Shown here one piece after another: positions 6,319 through 7,770 of a stretch of DNA of 7,770 nt. The stretch comes from Paracoccaceae bacterium (GTDB taxonomy: Bacteria; Pseudomonadota; Alphaproteobacteria; Rhodobacterales; Rhodobacteraceae). Below the pieces are notes generated by a model, which saw only the letters and a list, made by a program, of their open reading frames with translations, was not told where the DNA came from and searched no databases. How positions within the stretch are numbered: the stretch's first letter is position 1; every line of letters starts with the position of its first letter. Made by a program: the position numbers and the translations under genes. The stretch spans positions 1 to 7,770 of the forward strand of contig RGAJ01000072.1 in the NCBI GenBank assembly GCA_009920225.1, read 5' to 3'.

Positions 6319-7531
6319 ACACCCAAAATGGGACACCTGCCCCTTGGTTTTCCACGCCAAATACCTGTGCGATTGATGCTGCCACGTCGGCAAACCCGAT
6401 GCGGTGGCGGGCCACCATCGGGCCGCCCGTGATCAAAACCGGCACTTGTTCGCGGGTATGATCGGTGCCATGCCAAGTGGGATCATTGCCATGATCGGCG
6501 GTGATGATCAAAATATCGTCGTCCCGCAAATTTTCCACCGCGACCCCGATTTCCCGATCAAACCATTCCAGCGCACGGGCATAGCCCGAGACATCGCGAC
6601 GGTGACCATAGAGGCTGTCGAATTCGACAAAGTTGGCAAAGGTAAAGCTGTTATCAGGGGCTGTGGCGATATGATCATGCAGCGCGATCATCAAATCGGT
6701 ATCGGCACCTTTGACCACACTGTCGATCCCGTGCATTGAAAAAATATCACCGATTTTCCCGATGGCGCGCACCTCAACCCCGGCGTTTTGAAGCCATTGG
6801 GTCAAAACAGGTTTCGGCGGCGAGAGCGCATAATCTTTGCGATTTGGCGTGCGGGTCCAACCGGATGTGGCATCCCCCACAAAGGGGCGCGCAATCACCC
6901 GCCCAACGCGCATGTCGTGCAGCATTGGCGCAAGCTCTGCGCACAGGTGATAGAGGCGATCCAGCCCAAAATGTTCCTCATGCGCAGCGATCTGAAACAC
7001 GCTATCCACCGATGTGTAGCATATGGGATAGCCCGTTTCCACATGCGCCTGTCCGAGATCATCAATGATTGCAGTGCCTGAGGCGTGGCAATTTCCCAAA
7101 ATGCCTGCGCAGCCTGTTATCTGGCGCACACGATCAAGGACAGTTCGCGGAAAAACAGGATCTGTTTTCGGGAAATAGTGCCAATCCCACGTAACGGGAA
7201 CGCCCGCCAATTCCCAATGACCCGACGGGGTATCTTTGCCCTTGGATGTTTCGATCGCCGCGGCCCATTGGGTGCCGCGTGACAAAGGAATGTTTGGGGC
7301 AATCTGACCGCTTGCACGGTCAATCGCATCGCCCAATCCCATCAACATCAAGTTAGGCAAATCAATTGGCCCGTGACGACCTTGTTCCGCCTGCCCCTTT
7401 GCGCAGGCCTCGGCGATATGCACGACAGTATTTGCGCCCGTATCGGGAACTTCACCATTGAAGTAGTCATCCGCATCCGGCGCGCCACCTATTCCGACAC
7501 TATCCATCACGACCAAAAACACACGCACCAT
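6314..7531 (-). CDS. deoB: Phosphopentomutase
   Basis: A complete DeoB of 405 residues (E. coli protein about 407) that interconverts (deoxy)ribose-1-phosphate and -5-phosphate. Metal-site residues of the alkaline-phosphatase-like core are all visible: Asp10 in VVMDSVGIGGAPDA, Asp305 and His310 in FVEFDSLYGHRRD, Asp346-His347 in TADHGND, and His358 in GTDHTRE. Their spacing matches that known for the Bacillus cereus enzyme. The phosphorylated threonine is Thr101 in KGKDTPSGHWE, and the cap domain with GWTRTPNRKDYALSPP follows near 224-239. The ATG at 7531 abuts the TAA of deoA (7534-7532) with no bases between, and its ribosome site AAAAAGGA lies inside the last deoA codons, so translation is probably coupled. 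A strong hairpin overlaps its stop codon. The enzyme uses the deoxyribose-1-phosphate made by DeoA. Confidence 0.97.
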   Translation of the reverse strand: MVRVFLVVMDSVGIGGAPDADDYFNGEVPDTGANTVVHIAEACAKGQAEQGRHGPIDLPNLMLMGLGDAIDRASGQIAPNIPLSRGTQWAAAIETSKGKDTPSGHWELAGVPVTWDWHYFPKTDPVFPRTVLDRVRQITGCAGILGNCHASGTAIIDDLGQAHVETGYPICYTSVDSVFQIAAHEEHFGLDRLYHLCAELAPMLHDMRVGRVIARPFVGDATSGWTRTPNRKDYALSPPKPVLTQWLQNAGVEVRAIGKIGDIFSMHGIDSVVKGADTDLMIALHDHIATAPDNSFTFANFVEFDSLYGHRRDVSGYARALEWFDREIGVAVENLRDDDILIITADHGNDPTWHGTDHTREQVPVLITGGPMVARHRIGFADVAASIAQVFGVENQGAGVPFWVS

Positions 7532-7770
7532 TTATGAAATCCTTTTTAACACAATATCACCAACTGTGATGTCGGTTTCTGAAATGCGCAAGGCCGAAAG
7601 GACCGCGGCCTTGGCCGACTGGGCTGTTTCAATGCGCGCGGCATGAATACGCACCACGGCTTGACCTTTGGTCACAGGGGTGCCAATCGGCAAAACATGA
7701 TCGATCCCGACCGAAGGATTGACCAGATCGGTTTCAACGCGCCGACCACCGCCCAAGTCAACAACCGTTT
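7532..7770 (-). CDS. deoA: Thymidine phosphorylase, C-terminal end (cut by window edge)
   Basis: Only the last 79 or so residues are inside the window; the frame is open to base 7770, so the beginning lies outside. The fragment TVVDLGGGRRVETDLVNPSVG followed by IDHVLPIGTPVTKGQAVVRIHAAR matches the C-terminal alpha/beta domain of DeoA, in which LGGGRR and SVG are conserved, and it ends in VLKRIS. The enzyme splits thymidine or deoxyuridine with phosphate into the base and deoxyribose-1-phosphate. The stop TAA at 7534-7532 touches the deoB start codon. The related pyrimidine-nucleoside phosphorylase (Pdp) shares this domain, so DeoA versus Pdp rests partly on the deoB-upp neighbourhood. Confidence 0.88.
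   Translation of the reverse strand, partial: TVVDLGGGRRVETDLVNPSVGIDHVLPIGTPVTKGQAVVRIHAARIETAQSAKAAVLSALRISETDITVGDIVLKRIS

Overview
The window looks like chromosomal DNA of an alphaproteobacterium, most likely a Rhodobacterales (roseobacter-type) bacterium. This rests on the flavour of the proteins (the family-typical N-terminus of the acyl-CoA synthetase, the SPOR protein with its GCVFxRAG-type N-terminal module, the deoA-deoB-upp salvage genes) and on moderate GC with dense gene packing. It is an inference, not a database result. No tRNA, rRNA, CRISPR array, transposase or phage gene is visible, and no gene-free stretch exceeds about 85 bases.

Layout, left to right. (1) 25-1607, minus strand: a two-gene unit of a ten-helix DMT/EamA permease followed by a PAPS-dependent sulfotransferase. 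(2) 1683-4393, plus strand: an AMP-forming acyl-CoA synthetase, divergent from the permease, then a single-pass membrane protein that looks like an M48 metallopeptidase which has lost its zinc-binding histidines. A 9-bp dyad separates them. (3) 4395-5526, minus strand: an exported SPOR-domain protein that meets the pseudo-peptidase tail to tail with one base between the stop codons. Its reading frame is broken by one extra base about 50 codons from the start: the signal peptide is in one frame, the remaining 326 codons in another. (4) 5610-7770, minus strand: a pyrimidine/deoxynucleoside salvage operon of deoA (3' end only, cut by the window edge), deoB and upp. deoA and deoB are directly abutted, and deoB and upp are separated by a strong hairpin.

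How the genes work together. DeoA releases deoxyribose-1-phosphate from thymidine or deoxyuridine, DeoB converts it to deoxyribose-5-phosphate, and Upp recaptures uracil as UMP. The other genes are housekeeping or envelope functions with no obvious link to salvage.

The two most noteworthy observations are both at the SPOR gene. The first is the single-base frameshift near 5366-5377. The second is an unusual inverted repeat (17 paired bases with a 2-base bulge) that joins the 3' end of upp to the start codon region of the SPOR gene. It overlaps three copies of the decamer TATTTTGTGC within about 100 bases, and it could fold so as to hide the SPOR start codon in transcripts reading through from upp.
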